From Botryotinia globosa (Eukaryota; Ascomycota; Leotiomycetes; Helotiales; Sclerotiniaceae), in the NCBI GenBank assembly GCA_014898425.1, contig RCSZ01000001.1, positions 868,001-932,000 of the forward strand: a DNA stretch of 64,000 nucleotides. The letters run 5' to 3'. The stretch's first letter is position 1; each line of letters starts with the position of its first letter. Shown here one piece after another: positions 1 to 12,700 of this stretch. The notes beneath the pieces are model-generated. The model saw nothing but the letters and a program-made list of their open reading frames with translations. It did no database searches and was not told where the DNA came from. Position numbers and translations under genes: made by a program.

Positions 1-2218
1 GCAAAGGTCGGAACCTATAATGCTAAGATACTTGCCGGCACAGCCGTACACACCCCCAAGAAATTTTTAAAGGACAAGGGCGCTCCAGGCAATGAAGCAC
101 GGCGACAAACTGTATCGGGAGGCGAATTGGCTGATGCATTGGGCCCGGCAAATGCGTCTGCAGGCACCGTAGGGAAGAATGCACAAAAGCTGGTTAGTGA
201 GGGAATTGATGCTCTGGACTTGTCTTGGTCAGTCAAGAAATTGCCCAAGTCAGCCAGCAAAATCAATCACAAAAGCCCCAAAAGTACTGCTGCTAAGAAG
301 GAGGATCTTTCTCGAAGAAAGTCTTTACGATCCACACCTGGCGAGAAGGCGGATGGGCCCACGAAGAAGATTAGCTTACTAGGAAAGAGGGATCGAAAGG
401 AAATGGCAGGAGGTCCTCAGAAGGCAAAACGGGAGCTCAGAAACCTCGCAGACACGAAGGAGTTTGCAAAAATCGAAACAGAGCCTGTCGTATTGGAAGT
501 CTGGAGTAACGGAAAGCTTGTGAAAAAGGAGTCGGCAAGGAAGAAGAAGAAGGCAGAGGAGGCCCAATCTCAAGTCTCCGAGCCGGAGCCTACCAAGACC
601 CCAGCAAAGAAAGTAGCGCAAGGTACGAAAGAGAAAGCTTGGTTGACGAAGGGACTCTACGCGGGACAGGATCCGGCCAATCTTGACTGGTTCAAATCTT
701 CTGGAAATACAAAGTCGCCTTTTAAGTGGACTGGAAAGCCAAACAAAGCCCTGCCACTACCTTTGTGGAACGGCCAAAGATTACTACACGTTGGAAGAGA
801 TTTTAAACTGCCTTTTGACATTTGTGCTCCACTCCCACCAGGACAACCTAAACCTACCGAGTGGTACAAGACTTCTCATAGTAAGCTTTATGAATTCAAT
901 CGCTCTTATGTAATTGCTAATTTTTCTGATAGATCGATTCATTGGAGAAGCTGGTTCAATGTGGAAGAAGTCAAGCTTGTTTGATAGTTTCTTCTCCAAG
1001 TGTATCTGTAAACCGGATGCAGGTTGCGATGAAGATTGTCAGAATAGAATCATGCTTTACGAGTGCGATGATACCAATTGTGGCGCAGGACGAGACAGTT
1101 GCACCAACCGTGCATTCGCTGAGCTCTTTAATCGTCGCAAAGGCAACTCGTTCCGAAAAGGTGGCAACAAGTATGAGATTGGCGTTGAAGTTATCAAAAC
1201 AGCTGATCGTGGCTACGGAGTTCGAAGTAATCGCTGCTTCAACGCAAACCAAATTATCGTTGAGTATACAGGAGAGATCATTACTGAAGACGAATGTGAC
1301 AGACGTATGAATGAGGACTATAAAGATAATGATGTAATTACTTCCTTCCACTTTCGGTACAAAATTAGTTGGCTAACTATGATTCAATAGTGTTATTATC
1401 TAATGTCATTTGATCAGAACATGATCATTGATGCGACCAGGGGTAGCATTGCTAGATTTGTTAACCATTCCTGCAGGCCAAATTGCAGAATGGTGAAGTG
1501 GATTGTGGAGGGCAAGCCGCGAATGGCTCTGTTCGCTGGCGATAACCCAATTATGACTGGTGATGAGCTCACCTATGATTACAATTTCGACCCATTTTCG
1601 GCCAAAAATGTTCAAGCGTGTCGCTGTGGCAGTGACAATTGTCGCGGTGTATTGGGGCCTCGACCAAAAGACCAAAAAGTCATTAAGGCCACCACCATTA
1701 AAGATGTCGTTAAAGCCGGTCTCAAGGCCGGCAAGCGAAAGCTTCAACAGATGATTGGTGATGACGAAGACGACGAAGACGCCCAGGTTCAAAAGAAGCG
1801 AAAGACGAAGACGGCCACAGGAGTCAAATCATCCATATCTACAGCTACCACAAATGTTGCAAAATCAGTCAAGAAAACAGTTTCTTCACAACTTTCGAAC
1901 GCTCGTCATGTAGTTGGCTCTAGCAAGAAAACAATCAACGTTCGTCAAGCCACGGTCGGCTCACTCAAAACATATGGAAAGAAGCAGATGAAGCTCTCTT
2001 CAAGCAGCACAAATTTAACTATCGTTTCGCCAGAGAGAAGTTCCAAGGGCAAAGAAATGAGGAGAGAAAGTGTGACGAAAAGTATAGCACGAAGTAGGCG
2101 TTCTACTAGACGATCCAGCGTGTTTGATGATACCAATGAGAGTACGATTCGAGTTGTCACTAACTTTGAAGGAGAAGAAGAAGAAGAAGATGAAGATGAA
2201 GAAGAAGATGAAGATTAA
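1..2218 (+). CDS. ash1: ASH1-type histone H3K36 methyltransferase (AWS-SET-post-SET), 5' partial
   Basis: Exons 1-880 (open from the window edge), 933-1333 and 1391-2218; both introns are GT-AG (52 and 57 bp) and keep the frame. About 702 residues are visible and the start lies outside the window. In order: a Lys/Ser-rich N-terminal region; the AWS Cys cluster (CICKPDAGCDEDCQNR, from about base 988); the SET domain with YTGE, the catalytic and SAM-binding RFVNHSC and the ELTYDY motif; a post-SET CRCGSDNCRG; and an acidic tail of Glu/Asp repeats. AWS before SET with no WW or SRI domain after it separates this from Set2 and fits fungal ASH1, a nuclear enzyme that methylates H3K36. The second intron sits inside SET, just before CYYLMSF, and splicing it restores the family's expected sequence. 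Family is certain; ASH1 subfamily is likely. Confidence 0.93.
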
Positions 2219-2834
2219 ATGAGGGACCTGTAACCACGATAAACATTTTTTTTTTGGCTGCATTGTTAGGGGTGTTGCTGCGCGCGGGGGAAAAGGGGGT
2301 TGCTAGGATTGGAATGGGCACATGGACTTTTATCTTATTTGGGCTGCTGGCATGGCTAAATCTTCAACGACAGGCGTATGGCTTCTTTTTGTATGAATAT
2401 CTTCTAATAGTTCCTCAACATCAACTTTCGGGATTTCTTGCTTCAATTTTGACTCACCTATCTTCGAACCGTGAATGGAAAAAAAACGTCTAATCGAGGG
2501 AGAATGCACAATTATGTAGCAATTAGATTGCATGCAGCCGAGCCGAAGCCAGCCCGCCTAGGTATCTAATCGAGATTTTAATGCCGATTTCTACCCACCG
2601 CCTTTAGAGAAATATTTCCAAAGACATCATAGAATTATCAACTCTGGCACAGGGACTTCAAATCATTTATTTTATTTAAGCAAACTTTGGTCAATTTCTT
2701 TTAATTTGCTACCATCGTATTTTCTGTTTAACATGATACCATTCACATAATATAACCAGCCCACAAAAAATATAAACCCCGCCACAGGCCAGAGAGAAGA
2801 GAGAACTGGGAAAGTTCTCTCCACAGACATATTC
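2219..2834. other. Intergenic, ash1 to mitochondrial carrier
   Basis: This holds the 3' region of the methyltransferase gene, a short T-tract near 2248, and the promoter of the carrier gene. I see no convincing gene. Confidence 0.6.
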
Positions 2835-4092
2835 ATGAACACCACAGAGGATCGCAGCAAACGTGCACTGCCCGAGCTGCATTTGACACAATCTAGAGAA
2901 AATGGAGATCTAGGACCTTCGCAATCAGGATATGTATCAAAAGTAGCAGTAAAACCTGTCCCAGTTGCTAAGTCATGGGCGCATTTCGTTGCTGGAGGGT
3001 AAGATTTGCCCCTCCATCATTTTAACAATCGACGCTTCAAGATCCAACACTAACATATTCTTGACTACAGTGTGGGGGGGATGACAGCCGCAGCTCTCAC
3101 GGCACCTCTCGATGTCCTAAAAACACGCTTGCAATCCGATTTCTACCAAGCACAACTGGCGCAGAGTCGTCTGGCCAAGGGGATTTCTCCACATGCACAT
3201 CTCTCGCCACTACGTAGCGGACTTTTACATTTCCGTGAAACTTTTCAGATCCTGGGGTCAGTACATAGACTCGAAGGATATCGTGCGCTCTTCAAAGGAT
3301 TGGGGCCAAATCTTGTAGGCGTGGTTCCCGCGAGATCGATAAACTTTTTCGTTGTGGGCAACGGCAAGCGAATACTGGCGGGGTATAATGGCGGGGTGGA
3401 ATCAGCTTGGGTGGTCTGTCTTGCGGCTGTCGCTGCTGGAATTACGACGAGCACGGTTACAAATCCTATCTGGTTAATCAAAACTCGATTGCAACTGGAT
3501 AAGAATGTGGCCGAGAGAGCAGGAGATGTCGGAAAGAGACAGTACAAGAACAGTTGGGATTGCATCAAGCAGGTTGTAAAGGGAGAAGGAGTACGGGGCT
3601 TATATAAGGGAATGAGTGCGAGTTATCTGGGTGTTACGGAAAGTACGTTGCAGTGGGTTCTGTATGAACAGATGAAGAAAAATTTGGAGAAGAGAGAGGA
3701 GAGAATAACCTTGAGTGGGAAGCCCAGGAATTTCTTGGATCACTCAATACAATGGACTGGAAGTCTCGGAGCAGCAGGGTTTGCAAAACTCGTGGCAGCA
3801 CTTGCAACTTATCCTCATGAGGTAAGATCCAGTTTATGCTCCTTGCCAAATGATATGCTAACAATACTTGTAGGTTTTACGAACACGCTTGAGGCAAGCA
3901 CCTTTAGATCATGGACGCCCCAAATATACAGGACTCGTTCAATGCTTTAACCTCGTTTGGAAAGAGGAGGGAATGGCTGCTTTATATGGAGGCTTAACGC
4001 CGCATCTATTACGAACAGTGCCGAGTGCTGCTATCATGTTTGGCATGTATGAGGGAATATTGAAACTACTGGAAAAGCCAGCTTCATCTTAA
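2835..4092 (+). CDS. rim2: Mitochondrial carrier, RIM2-type pyrimidine nucleotide transporter
   Basis: Exons 2835-2998, 3071-3821 and 3874-4092 give 377 residues, close to the usual length for this family. Three mitochondrial carrier repeats are visible, each with its Px[D/E]xx[K/R] signature: PLDVLKTRLQ in repeat 1, NPIWLIKTRLQL in repeat 2 and YPHEVLRTRLRQ in repeat 3. The stretch RLQSDFYQAQL after the first signature is typical of the RIM2 branch, which exchanges pyrimidine nucleotides across the mitochondrial inner membrane. ATG 2835 was chosen because it opens a short hydrophilic leader before repeat 1, and both splices restore conserved carrier sequence. Transport specificity comes from the family, not from residues I could test here. 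The gene converges on snx3. Confidence 0.92.
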
Positions 4093-4758
4093 GAAAAGTA
4101 CGGATGAACTGGGTAGATGTACAACACATGAATAGGATTTTACGATGGCGTTTGTATCAAAAAAGTGGCACATGACGACGATCAGGAATTATGGTATCCC
4201 ACTTCAGGCAGGATCGGTTACATGCAATGTACATTATGAAATCTATGGCGCTTTGTGGAAACGGGTGTGGGTTGATAGATCATTGGCATATTGTATCTAT
4301 ATGTACATTGGCCATAGTAGGGTGGACATTCCGCTCCAAAGACTCAAATAGACGAGAGCAGTTTTGCAGAGGCAATAAACACAGGTCTATGATATCAGAT
4401 ATTTTCTAATGTGCTTGATTCTGATATAGCTGATATAACAGAACCTGTAATTAAATTGTGCAAGCAACCATTTCCCCAGAGTGGTCAAAATGCAGCCACC
4501 CACCAGCTAAACGCCCTTGGTATATGTGAGAAAATCGAAATAAAACTACGGCTAACACCTCCCCCCCACCCCATTTTGAGTATGAAATTACCATGCTCCC
4601 ATATTTGTAAGCTATCTTATCATATTTCAGGTTTCCTGCATTGGAGCTTAGGACATTGTTTGTACCATTGATATCGTCTTTCCCATGGTATGCGGACGTC
4701 GTTTCTTGAGTTTCCGTGGAACATGTTGAGTCTTCACTTCCAAATTCTCCCAACGACT
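4093..4758. other. Convergent 3' regions of rim2 and snx3
   Basis: Only 3' untranslated sequence is expected between these two convergent genes. There is a C-tract near 4560 and no supported reading frame. Confidence 0.6.
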
Positions 4759-5519
4759 TCACCAAGCATTCCGATCCCAGTTTGGATCTGCCACTCATAT
4801 ATTAACATAGCTCCCTCATTATCAAATGATCCCATTCCCTAATCCGAAGCTCCGGAGATAGAATAGCAAATTGTGTCAAGAAAATGAGAGTCACTCACCT
4901 TGTACAAATCCAGCCAAAACCTTACTACCCGTCTGTAAGAGAGGGTGTCCGACGACAATCTGCAAGAATCGCTCCAAGCCCTCTCTGCGATGCTCAATCA
5001 CATCGTCGCTAAATCTGTTGGTGAAGACCTTTCCGGGTAGAGGGGGAATGGTCACGCGCGCACTTTCGCGCTCCAAGAGGTCGCGGAAGTATTCGAAATC
5101 GCTGTAGCGGCGGCGGACGGTCGAATTGCGCAGTTTGAAGGCGGGAATGTTGGTGCTGCAGTTGATTTCGTAGTCGGTGTACATGCTGCGGCCGATACCG
5201 TGGGTTTGGGGATCGCGGACCTAGAGGAGAGGGGTCAGTTGGTGGTTTTTTTTGTGAGGGGGCAGGTGGGAAGTTGGAGGAGAGAGGGGTGGGGGTTGGG
5301 GTTGGGATGCTGATATATTGTTGTATAGCATAGAATGGGAATGGGATAGCATACTTCTATTTCAAGGAAGTTTTCAGGAGGTCCGTAGATTTCTTCGAAG
5401 CTTTGTTGACGGGAATCGGGCATCGCCTGCATGGCAGATGGTATGCTAGATCTTCCTGGAGATGTAGGACTTTTTGGAGAGGTTTGGCCTGCGACGGGTG
5501 ATTGAGTTGATTGCGCCAT
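4759..5519 (-). CDS. snx3: Sorting nexin 3 (PX-domain protein, Grd19-like)
   Basis: The minus-strand exons are 5355-5519, 4899-5220 and 4759-4787, giving 171 residues. A Ser/Pro-rich N-terminus of about 45 residues is followed by one PX domain. It carries the phosphoinositide-binding motif [14 protein letters not shown] and the proline loop IPPLPGK, then [20 protein letters not shown]. There is no BAR domain, which places it in the short SNX3/Grd19 class that works with retromer on PI3P-bearing endosomes. The last exon adds only DPNWDRNAW before the stop. I inferred it because the unspliced frame ends at once, while the splice 4898/4788 restores the expected tail. The first intron (134 bp) lies after FLEIE. 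The gene is divergent from the tetraspanin gene. Confidence 0.92.
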
Positions 5520-5850
5520 TTTTGGAGGGTATCGAGATGCGATACGGTGATGGAAAGGGATTGACTATTTGATTATGCAAAGAAATGAATGGAGATTCTC
5601 ATGTGATGAGTATTTTGATCTTTCCTTGATGTGACGTGACGTGACGTGATATACTTTTGTGGATGAATTTGACTTGTTGAGACTTTATTATTATTACCTA
5701 GGTTGTTATATTATGAAGGTGGGCTGGGCTGGGCTGGGCTGGTAGGTTAAGGTTATTATGCACTTCTCGCACATGCGTGCATCTTCTGTATTTGAGACTT
5801 TTGATTTGAGTATACGCGCGGAAGTTTACAATGGGAATGGGAATGGGAAT

Positions 5851-5981
5851 GGGAAGAGGAAGAGGAAGAGGAAGAGGAAGAGGAAGAGGAAGAGGAAGAG
5901 GAAGAGGAAGAGGAAGAGGAAGAGGAAGAGGAAGAGGAAGAGGAAGAGGAAGAGGAAGAGGAAGAGGAAGAGGAAGAGGAA
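5851..5981. repeat. AGGAAG hexamer microsatellite
   Basis: About 21 nearly perfect tandem copies of AGGAAG, preceded by three copies of GGGAAT. It is purine-only on the + strand. Long reading frames across it (poly Lys-Arg, poly Ser, poly Leu-Phe) are repeat artefacts, not genes. Confidence 0.97.
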
Positions 5982-6263
5982 TAGTGCAAAGTAAGGTCTG
6001 ATTACTGAAAGGGACCTGGTGGATCCATTAGAATTGAGAAATGCGTCTTCTTTTCGTCTGGTGGTGGTGGTGGTGGGGCAAAGTATTGGCTTTGGAGCTT
6101 TGGAACTTTTGGGATTCTTGGATTTCCCTTCTTTTACAATGAGAGATGAAGGAGGCAGGAAGGAGAGAGGGAAGAGGGGAGGGGGAGGATAATCAATCAA
6201 TCATATGTTGGTATCACATGATTTATACCAATCGAATGCAAACATCTCTGCTAACCCCTCCTT

Positions 6264-6380
6264 GTCAACATGTCAACATATCAACATATCAACATATCAA
6301 CATATCAACATATCAACATATCAACATATCAACATATCAACATATCAACATATCAACATCAACATATCAACATATCAACA
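6264..6380. repeat. TCAACATA octamer tandem array
   Basis: About 14 tandem copies of the 8-bp unit TCAACATA, with one shortened unit near 6355. It lies 210-330 bp upstream of the tetraspanin start and may fall in its promoter or leader. Confidence 0.95.
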
Positions 6381-6592
6381 AAAACAAAACATAGAACTAT
6401 CTATCTAGCATTCCCTCATCACTCAATCCTTTAACTCCAACGTCAATCTTACCTTGTTGCTTTTCCAGCTTTTCCAGCCTTTCCAGCTTTGCCATTACAT
6501 TTCATCGTGCGAGCGCACTCTCCATCAGCTTTTGTGATTTTCCCGAGTGTCATCCTGTGTTTGCTTCTCCTCGATAGTCAATAATCTCCGCC

Positions 6593-7863
6593 ATGGACGT
6601 TGCTAAGAAGTTGATACCATGGGCAAGGCCACTTGTGAGCACTATCACGACTAATTTGAATGTTCAAAACAGAACTGATTCAATATAGCTTCTAGTTATT
6701 CTGACTGCTGTAGCTGGGTAGAAAGCTCCAAAGTACATTTGTTGATGGTCTTAGACTGATACTCGCTAGCTATGCATTCTCACAAATTCGCACCCTTTCC
6801 CTTCCTATCTCCCAAGCTCTCGCACTATTTACGGTCGTCCTGCCGCTCGTCACGGGAATTTCTACACAAGGTGCCGTTGGATTGATCCAGCGCGCGAATA
6901 AGAAAGAACAAAACCAGCTCACGCTACCCCTGATTGCTGTTATTGGTTTCCAGTTGGTCTACGAAACTATCATCGCTACCCTCGCCCTGACATATATGAT
7001 ACCACCAAAATCATTACACTGTGGGTTGGAAGATTCATGGCATGTTCTGTTCAGTGCAAAAGATGATAGAAAGATAAGCGCAATTCAAGATGCTTTGAAT
7101 TGTTGCGGTCTTCATTCCTTGGGTGACATGGCTTCGCCGATCAAGAATCCGAAGGGCCCCGGGAGCTGTGAGGCTTTGACGGAACGCTCGCAGTGAGTTC
7201 CTCACTCCACTATCATACGGCGACATATACAAGGTATCGATCTAATAAATCCCACAGAAGCTGTTTTGGCCCCTGGAGACAAGCGGAGCAGGTAAATGCT
7301 GGTCTACTTCTACTTGTGGCCGTCGTTATTTTCGCCATCAAGGTACGTTTCCTTTCTATGGTATCAAGATTCCTACACGTCGGATGTATGCAAGATACGA
7401 TAGTCTCATCTATCACTTGTACTTTTATGTTACGAGTGGCGAGGAAGTTCTACATGGTTTACCAATGTTCTCAAAAATTTCAGCATGCATAAAAAGTTAT
7501 TTATGCACAAGTTAGATAGGATCATTTCGCTGGCAACGAAAGGCATTCCACGTTGCGGCAAATAAAAGATATCTTTCATTTTCTGACTTAAAACCACAGG
7601 TGATCTCTATCATAAATCTGCTTACCACCTCATTCTGGAGACGCTCGTACTGGTCTCGACCTATTCACAGCATATCGAGTGGTGATACCGAAGCGCCAGA
7701 AGAAGATAATAGGGCAGAGACAAGACGCTTAATCGAGGAAGGTGATGATGAAGAAGAATCTTACCGAGATGAACCCACTCAGAGACGCCTCTCGGGACTG
7801 AATGGTTCGGGCCATGGCCAAGGACCAAGAGTCGAGCCTTCTCGCTTGTCACAGAACTATTAG
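6593..7863 (+). CDS. Tetraspanin (fungal Tsp3-like)
   Basis: Five exons (6593-6634, 6689-6717, 6770-7192, 7258-7342, 7600-7863) give 280 residues. Four membrane segments are visible at about residues 13-30, 39-62, 75-100 and 178-200. The large extracellular loop (101-177) has the tetraspanin hallmark Cys-Cys-Gly at 135-137, plus Cys at 108, 157 and 167 for disulfides. The cytoplasmic tail is rich in Glu, Asp and Arg. Tetraspanins organise membrane microdomains; in fungi the PLS1, Tsp2 and Tsp3 classes are known. Length and loop pattern suggest Tsp3, but I could not compare sequences. The first two exons are short (42 and 29 nt) and were placed by consensus sites and hydrophobic continuity. 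The last intron (257 bp) is long for this window. Confidence 0.82.
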
Positions 7864-9733
7864 GCAATCTCGATATTTCAAGCATACAATAAGCTTAAGA
7901 ATGAGATGCATGAGGCTCAACAAGAATCCTAGTATCCTGGTCGATAATCTGGGGCATTCATCTCCACTCGGGGCAATTTCTAACTTTTGAAAGATGATTG
8001 GGGCGGATCTGGGGAAGGTGCGAAGGGCGATGAAGGGCAAAAACGAGACATGGCTGATGATGACATTGAGAGACACATTTTCTGATTTTGGTTGTGACGT
8101 GATGTGATCAGATGGCGCCATTTACATTTATCCTTTCATTTTATCCTACAATACAAGTGCATCTCGATATAAACCCTCAAGACACTTCACTTGAGGCGTA
8201 ATCAAAATCGGGACTTTTATCCTGACGGTTCTGATATGAATCCTGGCACCTACATGATGCTAATCCCAAACACGTGACTGCGGGCAAATCATTAGGCTGA
8301 GTGAGGAAGGTATGAGGGTATCTAGATACAACGAGCACTCCATAGAAGAAGTATCGAAAGGTCGCTGATGGGGCCACTGGAAAGATAGACAAACAAACTT
8401 GAAGCGATAAATTTATTTTTGGTATAAATACCCATTTTCATATATTTTATATGTCGAGAGACGCCCACGAAAGCGCTGCAGGCGATAGGGAAATTTGGAA
8501 GAACCAACGAGAGAAGCGAAAACGTCAACCGCTTCAGTAGAAGTGCATATTTAAACTGCATACTCGGCGTTACATTGCAGCAAGAAGCGTGATAAAATCT
8601 ACTCGGTGAGCTACATTTGGCAATCGAGAGAGCTTTTCCCATTTATTTTCACCAATGAAGGCATGGAAATCATAATAAATCATAAATATTATAGGTTTAC
8701 AACTTTCCAACACATCTTTTCTTCTTCTCCCACCCCTCAATTGTTGGGGCTCTGCATCGCTTCCATCTCATTTGCTTGTTTTGAAATACCTAGATGCGAG
8801 ATAGACAAACACACACAGCACGATATTCAAGTTCAACCCATCATATATCGCTTATCTCTTGGAAGGAAACAATATCTCGCTCCGGAGTCCAAAATACTGT
8901 CGACCTTTCGTTAGCAACCTATCTAATCTACCCAACTTACACAAAACTACCTAACATCGTTATACACAAACCAAGATTGCAGAATTCCACATTGTCCATC
9001 CCACCCGGTTCATGAAGAACGGTTTGTGTGTGTATGTGTGTGTGTGAGTGGGTAGGTGGGTGGTTGTTCATATTACATGTGTACAACCAAGTGTTTCCCG
9101 TGTCCCCACGAGTCCCGGTCATGGTCATGGTCTTGGTCATCTCCGCATAATGCAGATAGTGGTGCAGTGCAGACAGGACAGAACAGACCATATACACCCC
9201 AGGTCAATCATCAATCAATCAATCAGCAATCATTCATTCATTCATTCATCATCCATTCCAACACCAGTCCGCTACATCCCGTATCTATAGTGCCCTTTTC
9301 TACCCCGACAAAAGCCAAAGCTTTTAATAAAAAGGATTTTTTTTTCTTCCCTTTTCTGCATTTTGCACCGCTTTTCTCATATTTCATCCAGTATCAAAGA
9401 ATAGGTTATCGTTTGTGGAAATAGATAGCCTCGACACAAGATCTTCGATCGGATCCTTCCTTCCATCCCTCCCCTCATTCTTGTAATCTCTATTCATCTA
9501 TCCATCTTTCCATACATACACACATACATACATACACACCTACATACATACTGGCACGGTCCACGAATCCAAGGATGACTCTGGCTCGAACAGCTTCACC
9601 GCAATGCTTCTGATATTAACATTTCATTTACATTTCGAAAAAGGTCCTGGATAAGCACGCACGTACCGCACAGAATCTGAATAAACGAACAAGAGGAAAA
9701 GAATAGCGACAAAACACCTACTACACATAGGTC
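7864..9733. other. Intergenic, tetraspanin to zinc-cluster factor
   Basis: The right half is rich in CA/CT tracts and short repeats (GT-rich at 9021-9050, CATT repeats near 9215-9250, ACAT repeats near 9510-9550). It is probably the long 5' leader and promoter of the transcription factor at 9734. I see no supported gene. Confidence 0.55.
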
Positions 9734-12700
9734 ATGATTGAAAAGCCCACTTCTCAGAGGGCTCGGGCCGAGTGGCCGAATCCGATCTCGCCACAAAGGG
9801 TTCGAAAGAGGCCGCAACAGCAATCGTCGCATACTCAGCGCCGTTATTACAGTCCCAGTGCCTCACCGCCTGCATCATCACACTCACACTCACATTCACC
9901 ATCGTCGTCGCTCTCGTCGCGATCTAGGAGCTCGTCCTTGCGACATAATTCAAGTTACCATATCCGTCTAGACACCCGCCTAGACAGGTTAGACAGGTTC
10001 TCGCCGGCGCCCAACTTTGATTATTTTGAGTACCAGGCCGCGATCAATACCTCTCCTTCGTCCTCATCAATCATTGGACATGTCGCTGGTGTTACGACTG
10101 CTGGAGATGGAACTTTGAATTTAACGGCGCCTCACACCTCACTCCCAGATGCATCATGGCTGGCCGATTTCTCGACAGGGCCTCTGAATGCCATCCCAAT
10201 TAGCCCCGATGATGCTGTGAGTCCTGGATACTCGACATACATCGGAACCAATGGCGGTGCTTCATTATCGCTTCAGACCGGAGCTATGCCTGGACTTTCC
10301 ATGCCATGGGATATCGTGAATTCTACTACACACCTGACTGGACCCTCGGATTTTGAAGATATCTGTATGTCAGAGGCTAATGTGGGAAGCTATGGGAGTC
10401 ACGGAAGTATGGAACTGGCTTCTGCTTCTGCCGTCTCGGCCACATCCGACACATATGTTTTTCCGTTTGGATCCCCAGGAGGGGCGAGTCCATTACTTGA
10501 TCTCGAGATTCCTTGTATGTAATGATTTTGCTTGCCGATCTTGTCTATCTCACATGTCCCCTTTCTGGGATATCGTGTCCAAACGTTTTTATCTTGTCTC
10601 AACTCGAGGTCAACTGCTTTGCTGACAAGGCTACAACAGATTATGTAAACCAAAACATGATGGTCGATCAAGCAATCCAACGCACCGAAAATATGAACAC
10701 CTCATTACCTGCTACTTCCACATTTTCCTTCGATAATACATCTACTTCCCTAGATTGGGGATTTAACATGTACCCAACAGAGCCTATAGCTCCTTCAGTA
10801 GCCCCACTACTTGAAGCTCCAAACTTACTTCCGAGAGGCAGATACATACGTTCACAAAATCCCTGGAATTCCCACGATGCAAATGGCAATGTCTTCAATG
10901 AGAATCCTAACACCAACTGCGTCGCATATGAGCCCGAGCCAGCCCCGTTAAATTCCTACGAACACGAGCGATCTCCTTTATCCTATGAAACGTCATCACC
11001 CGTGGATAGCGATAGATTAATTGTAACTGCACACGGCCAACCAAGCCACGATGTATATGGGCCAGAAGCACCAAGACCTAATTGGTTTGACGAAAGTGAT
11101 ACATCAACCTCTTATTCCAACACTTTGTATACTCCTTCTCATGGCTCCCCGGTATCGCACCACTCTCCACACCCACCCGGCTCGCAACCACCACTTTCAC
11201 CAGACGACCCGAACCATCATTCGCATGTTTTTAGCGCGTTTTCTGAGCCGCAAAAGAACAAGGTTACGAGGGGCCGTGTAAGACCGCTAACAGAAAAAGA
11301 GAAGCGGGAGGCGAGAGATGTAAGGCAGGCGGGCGCTTGCTGGGCTTGCCATCTCTCTAAGATTAAGGTGCGCACGAATTACAACCATCACACAACGAGA
11401 TATTTTGCTAATTGCCTTTTGTCTAGTGCTCACCTTGTTCACCTGGCTTTCCTTGCGAACAGTGTACCAGGCTTTCTGGAAAGAGAAGATTTTGCCTCTT
11501 ACCATGTTTCAATGATCCAGTCGAAATGCTAGATAAGTTCTTAGTACCTGGTATGCTCTATACGGTAACTTTGGTGGTGATGTCATTCTAACAAAATTAT
11601 AGAAAGTCACATAAGATTGTACACAACCGAGAACACCAAGAAATTCATCTCGAGAAATGCAGAATCATGGGGAACAGATGAGATGATAGTGCGATTGAGC
11701 TGGGGCTACCGCGTTCCGCTAAAAGTTACCGTAGTCTCTCTGTCAGTACGAGGATCGACTTCGATTTTTCGATATCAACATCAGACGTATCTCAACGCAT
11801 CAGGTAGACCGACATTCACGAAAAAGAAGAGTCCACCACTTGGTATTCCGCTTATGCTGATGGAGGAGACGCAGGAAGAATATGCTCGATATATCAAGAG
11901 GATTGTTCAGCATGATCTAGATGAATATGCAAGGATAGCGTATGAACCAGAGGAATCAGATATTGCGAAACGTTTGCTCAAGACAGTGTGCCGGTTTTAC
12001 ATTGCTGGTGTAGAAGCCAATGATGAGGTAAGGCATTTCTCTTTCAGGCGATGGTTTTATTGCTGCAGATTTGCCCGGTCTTGGGTGTACTCTCTTGATC
12101 GTGCACTACTGGAGCCAATTCCGTCCAAATTGATACTCCCAACGTTTATTGTGATGGCCCTGATAGCTGACAACGACAGTATGAACTCCTCCGCGAAGCC
12201 CTAGAAATACACATTGCTTGCGCCATACTTGAACGAAGCTTGATCCTCGACGGCGAGTCTACAAACTTGGTAGAGGGGCACCTGAGAGAAGATTTCCCAC
12301 CAGAATCTTCTCCAAGATGTGCTTCCCGCCAGATCAAAGTGGCGTTTTTCATATCGCAACAGGAAAGAATCAAAGAAGTCCTTCGGGAATGGGGTCAAAT
12401 GATGTGGACTAGCAATCGCGCGACTACAAATGAACGCAAATGGGCCATTGGATTCAGCGTCTTACTCGTCTTGACTCTCGTCATGGACAAGACGTTGGGT
12501 CTTTCATATTGCAAGTGCGTACTTCTCCTTGATCCCGTAGTATTAAGATCCGATGCTGATTCGTAATTGTAGTGCCGAATCCAGAATCAAACATGGTGGC
12601 AAAGAAGCAATCATTGAGCGTCATGAATTCCAGGAAAGAGTAAAAGTAACACAGACGAACTTGTTCGAGAGATGCAAAGAAATTCTCCATTCCAAGTTCA

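Larger units (their letters stand above)
5520..6592. other. Divergent promoter region, snx3 / tetraspanin
   Basis: This is about 1.07 kb between two divergent genes. It is dominated by simple repeats (GGGCT repeats near 5723, a hexamer array at 5851-5981 and an octamer array at 6264-6380). A pyrimidine-rich leader follows before the tetraspanin ATG. I see no gene in it. Confidence 0.6.

Noticed and set aside
2254..2493. 80-codon frame after ash1
   Set aside because: No start context, no homology I recognise, and located in the presumed 3' region.
5756..6200. Long frames encoding poly-Ser, poly-Leu/Phe and poly-Lys/Arg
   Set aside because: They are the three readings of the AGGAAG microsatellite and have no conserved sequence around them.
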